A program made the position numbers and the translations under genes. 15,580 nucleotides of DNA from contig URZD01000028.1 in NCBI GenBank assembly GCA_900552305.1, positions 1-15,580 of the forward strand, in the 5' to 3' direction. This document shows, piece after piece, positions 14,347-15,580 of this stretch; positions within the stretch are counted from its first letter, which is position 1, and each line of letters opens with the position of its first letter. The notes beneath the pieces were generated by a model. The model worked only from the letters and a program-made list of their open reading frames with translations, ran no database searches and was not told the origin of the DNA. Source of the DNA: an uncultured Eubacteriales bacterium (lineage in GTDB: Bacteria; Bacillota; Clostridia; Monoglobales; Monoglobaceae).

Positions 14347-15580
14347 TTATTTCCAAAGAACATCCGAAATCAGCTTTGCCGCACGGCCTCTTGTGACAAC
14401 GCCTCCCGTCTGTTCCTTTTGGACTGAATAATTTTTTCTGCCTACCGCCTTCAGCGCGCCCTCGGTGATTTTATACATATCCTCCGCCGAAAGCGGCTTA
14501 TCCGCGTCAAGCCTTTCGCCCCCGACAACTCCGAGAGCCTTTATCTTGTTTATGGGACTGCCTTCCGCAACGTCCTCAAACGCCGCCTTGTTTCCCGTTG
14601 TGTCGGGATTGAGCGCGTTCATCAGCCACAGCGCAAATTCGCCCCTTGTGATTTCCTGTTCGGGTGAAAACTTTCTTTCGCCCGTGCCGCGCGCATATCC
14701 GTAAAAATACAGTCTTTCCGCCGCATCTGCCGTTTCCTTATCCGAAATATCGTCAAACATAGCGTCCGCCGCGCCGAGGGTGTATGTCGCCTTCTTTGCG
14801 CCCATCTTCGCGCCCGAGCCTGTTTTCACTATCTCATAATTCATTGCGCGGTTTTCCGCCGAGAGAATGATTTTTGTGTACCCCTCCGCGGTCTTTTCGC
14901 ATTTCGCCTTGCGGTTTCTCTGCCCGGACGATTCCAGAATCCACACGTCATAATCGTTCGTGTTCTTTATGGTGATTGACCCGCACACAGGCTCGATAAG
15001 TATCGGAGCCGTGCCGCCGTCCTCCACCTTTGAACCGTCACGCGCAAGTTTCATGCCCGTGTTTATCTGCCTTGCAAGTGTGGTGAGCAGCATTCTTTCG
15101 CTTTCCTCTATCGGCTTTTTGTCCAACGCGCATACGGAATCGGTCGAAAACTCGGTATCTATGTCAAAAATCAAATCGTTTGTTTCAAACCGCCCGCCGC
15201 CGGTATAGCCGACCGCCGCCTGTGCAAGCTCGGTGTTCAGCATAAATACGCTCTTTGTCATGTCGGTTGTCATTTCGCCCGTGACCGAGGTATAAACGCC
15301 GGTTTCTCTGCCCTGTTCGGCAAGGCGCAAAACCTCGTCGGAGTTATACGCCGCGTCATAGTCCGCCTCGTACGCAACGCCGCTTTTGCCTATCATGCCG
15401 AGCGCGGGGTCGTTCGAGAACAGCTGCTTGCGCATTTCGTAGATATTCTCGTCACGGTAAAGGGTGTACCAACCCTTATCCGCCTCCTTAACCGCGTCGC
15501 TGAGGTATATGAACGCCGCCGCGGGGAATCCCGCGTTTTTGTTCGGGTTGCCGAGGATTGTCAAAACCTCGTATATTGCA
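14347..15580 (-). CDS. SLH-anchored surface protein, C-terminal part (5' end outside window)
   Basis: The frame is open to the window edge (codons for AIYEV lie before the TTG at 15564), so the gene is cut and its true start is not visible. The first 250 residues are a clear paralogue of the end of the hydrolase at 10409: both contain RMLLTT or SMLLTT, EPVCGSITIK or EPICGSVTIK, AEGYTKI and a final MNYEIV. The missing N-terminal part is therefore probably a GH-A-like hydrolase too. From about residue 268 three SLH repeats follow: FDDISDKETADAAERL...TRGEFALWLMNAL, FEDVAEGSPINKIKALGVVGG, and a degenerate third ending TRGRAAKLISDVLWK. They would tether the protein to wall polymers. The stop is 20 bases before the next start, so the two genes form an operon. 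Confidence 0.8.
   Translation of the reverse strand, partial: AIYEVLTILGNPNKNAGFPAAAFIYLSDAVKEADKGWYTLYRDENIYEMRKQLFSNDPALGMIGKSGVAYEADYDAAYNSDEVLRLAEQGRETGVYTSVTGEMTTDMTKSVFMLNTELAQAAVGYTGGGRFETNDLIFDIDTEFSTDSVCALDKKPIEESERMLLTTLARQINTGMKLARDGSKVEDGGTAPILIEPVCGSITIKNTNDYDVWILESSGQRNRKAKCEKTAEGYTKIILSAENRAMNYEIVKTGSGAKMGAKKATYTLGAADAMFDDISDKETADAAERLYFYGYARGTGERKFSPEQEITRGEFALWLMNALNPDTTGNKAAFEDVAEGSPINKIKALGVVGGERLDADKPLSAEDMYKITEGALKAVGRKNYSVQKEQTGGVVTRGRAAKLISDVLWK

Overview
The window looks like a low-to-mid GC Gram-positive anaerobe of the Clostridia. The grounds are strong GGAGG-type ribosome binding sites, consensus sigma-A promoters, several S-layer homology (SLH) proteins with signal peptides, and extracellular carbohydrate-active proteins. 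An SLH-rich plant-polysaccharide degrader of the gut (Monoglobus-like) is my best guess, but nothing in the window fixes the genus.

Left part (1-2600, leftward): a probable operon rdgB - ttcA-like - ABC-2 exporter permease reads from a good promoter at 2546-2574. It meets a rightward terminator near the left edge. The permease has no ATPase gene beside it inside the window. Back to back with this operon is the only rightward gene, a glycolytic GAPDH (gapA, 2761-3795). It has two consensus promoters and a strong terminator, followed by an odd array of 12-bp GC-rich repeats.

Middle (4159-10000, leftward): a cell-envelope operon. It runs from a near-consensus promoter (9972-10000) through an SLH-anchored N-acetylmuramoyl-L-alanine amidase and a U32-family protein to a 1002-residue SLH surface protein, and ends at a long-stem terminator (4159-4196). 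The amidase would trim or remodel peptidoglycan under the S-layer, and the large SLH protein may be a structural S-layer protein.

Right part (10409-15580, leftward): a surface carbohydrate locus. A 5'-truncated gene ends in SLH repeats. Twenty bases on is a secreted LamG-like beta-sandwich gene. In exactly the same reading frame, separated from it only by a TGA, lies a clan GH-A-like glycoside hydrolase whose C-terminal module is a clear paralogue of the truncated gene's. The two ORFs are best read as one 1305-codon gene broken by a nonsense codon, or read through it. Between this locus and the amidase operon lies a 472-base spacer full of nested inverted repeats, with an open frame that spells a zinc-ribbon-like cysteine pattern but has no usable start codon.

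The points most worth a second look are the in-frame TGA, the structured spacer at about 10086-10410, and the 12-bp repeat array after gapA.
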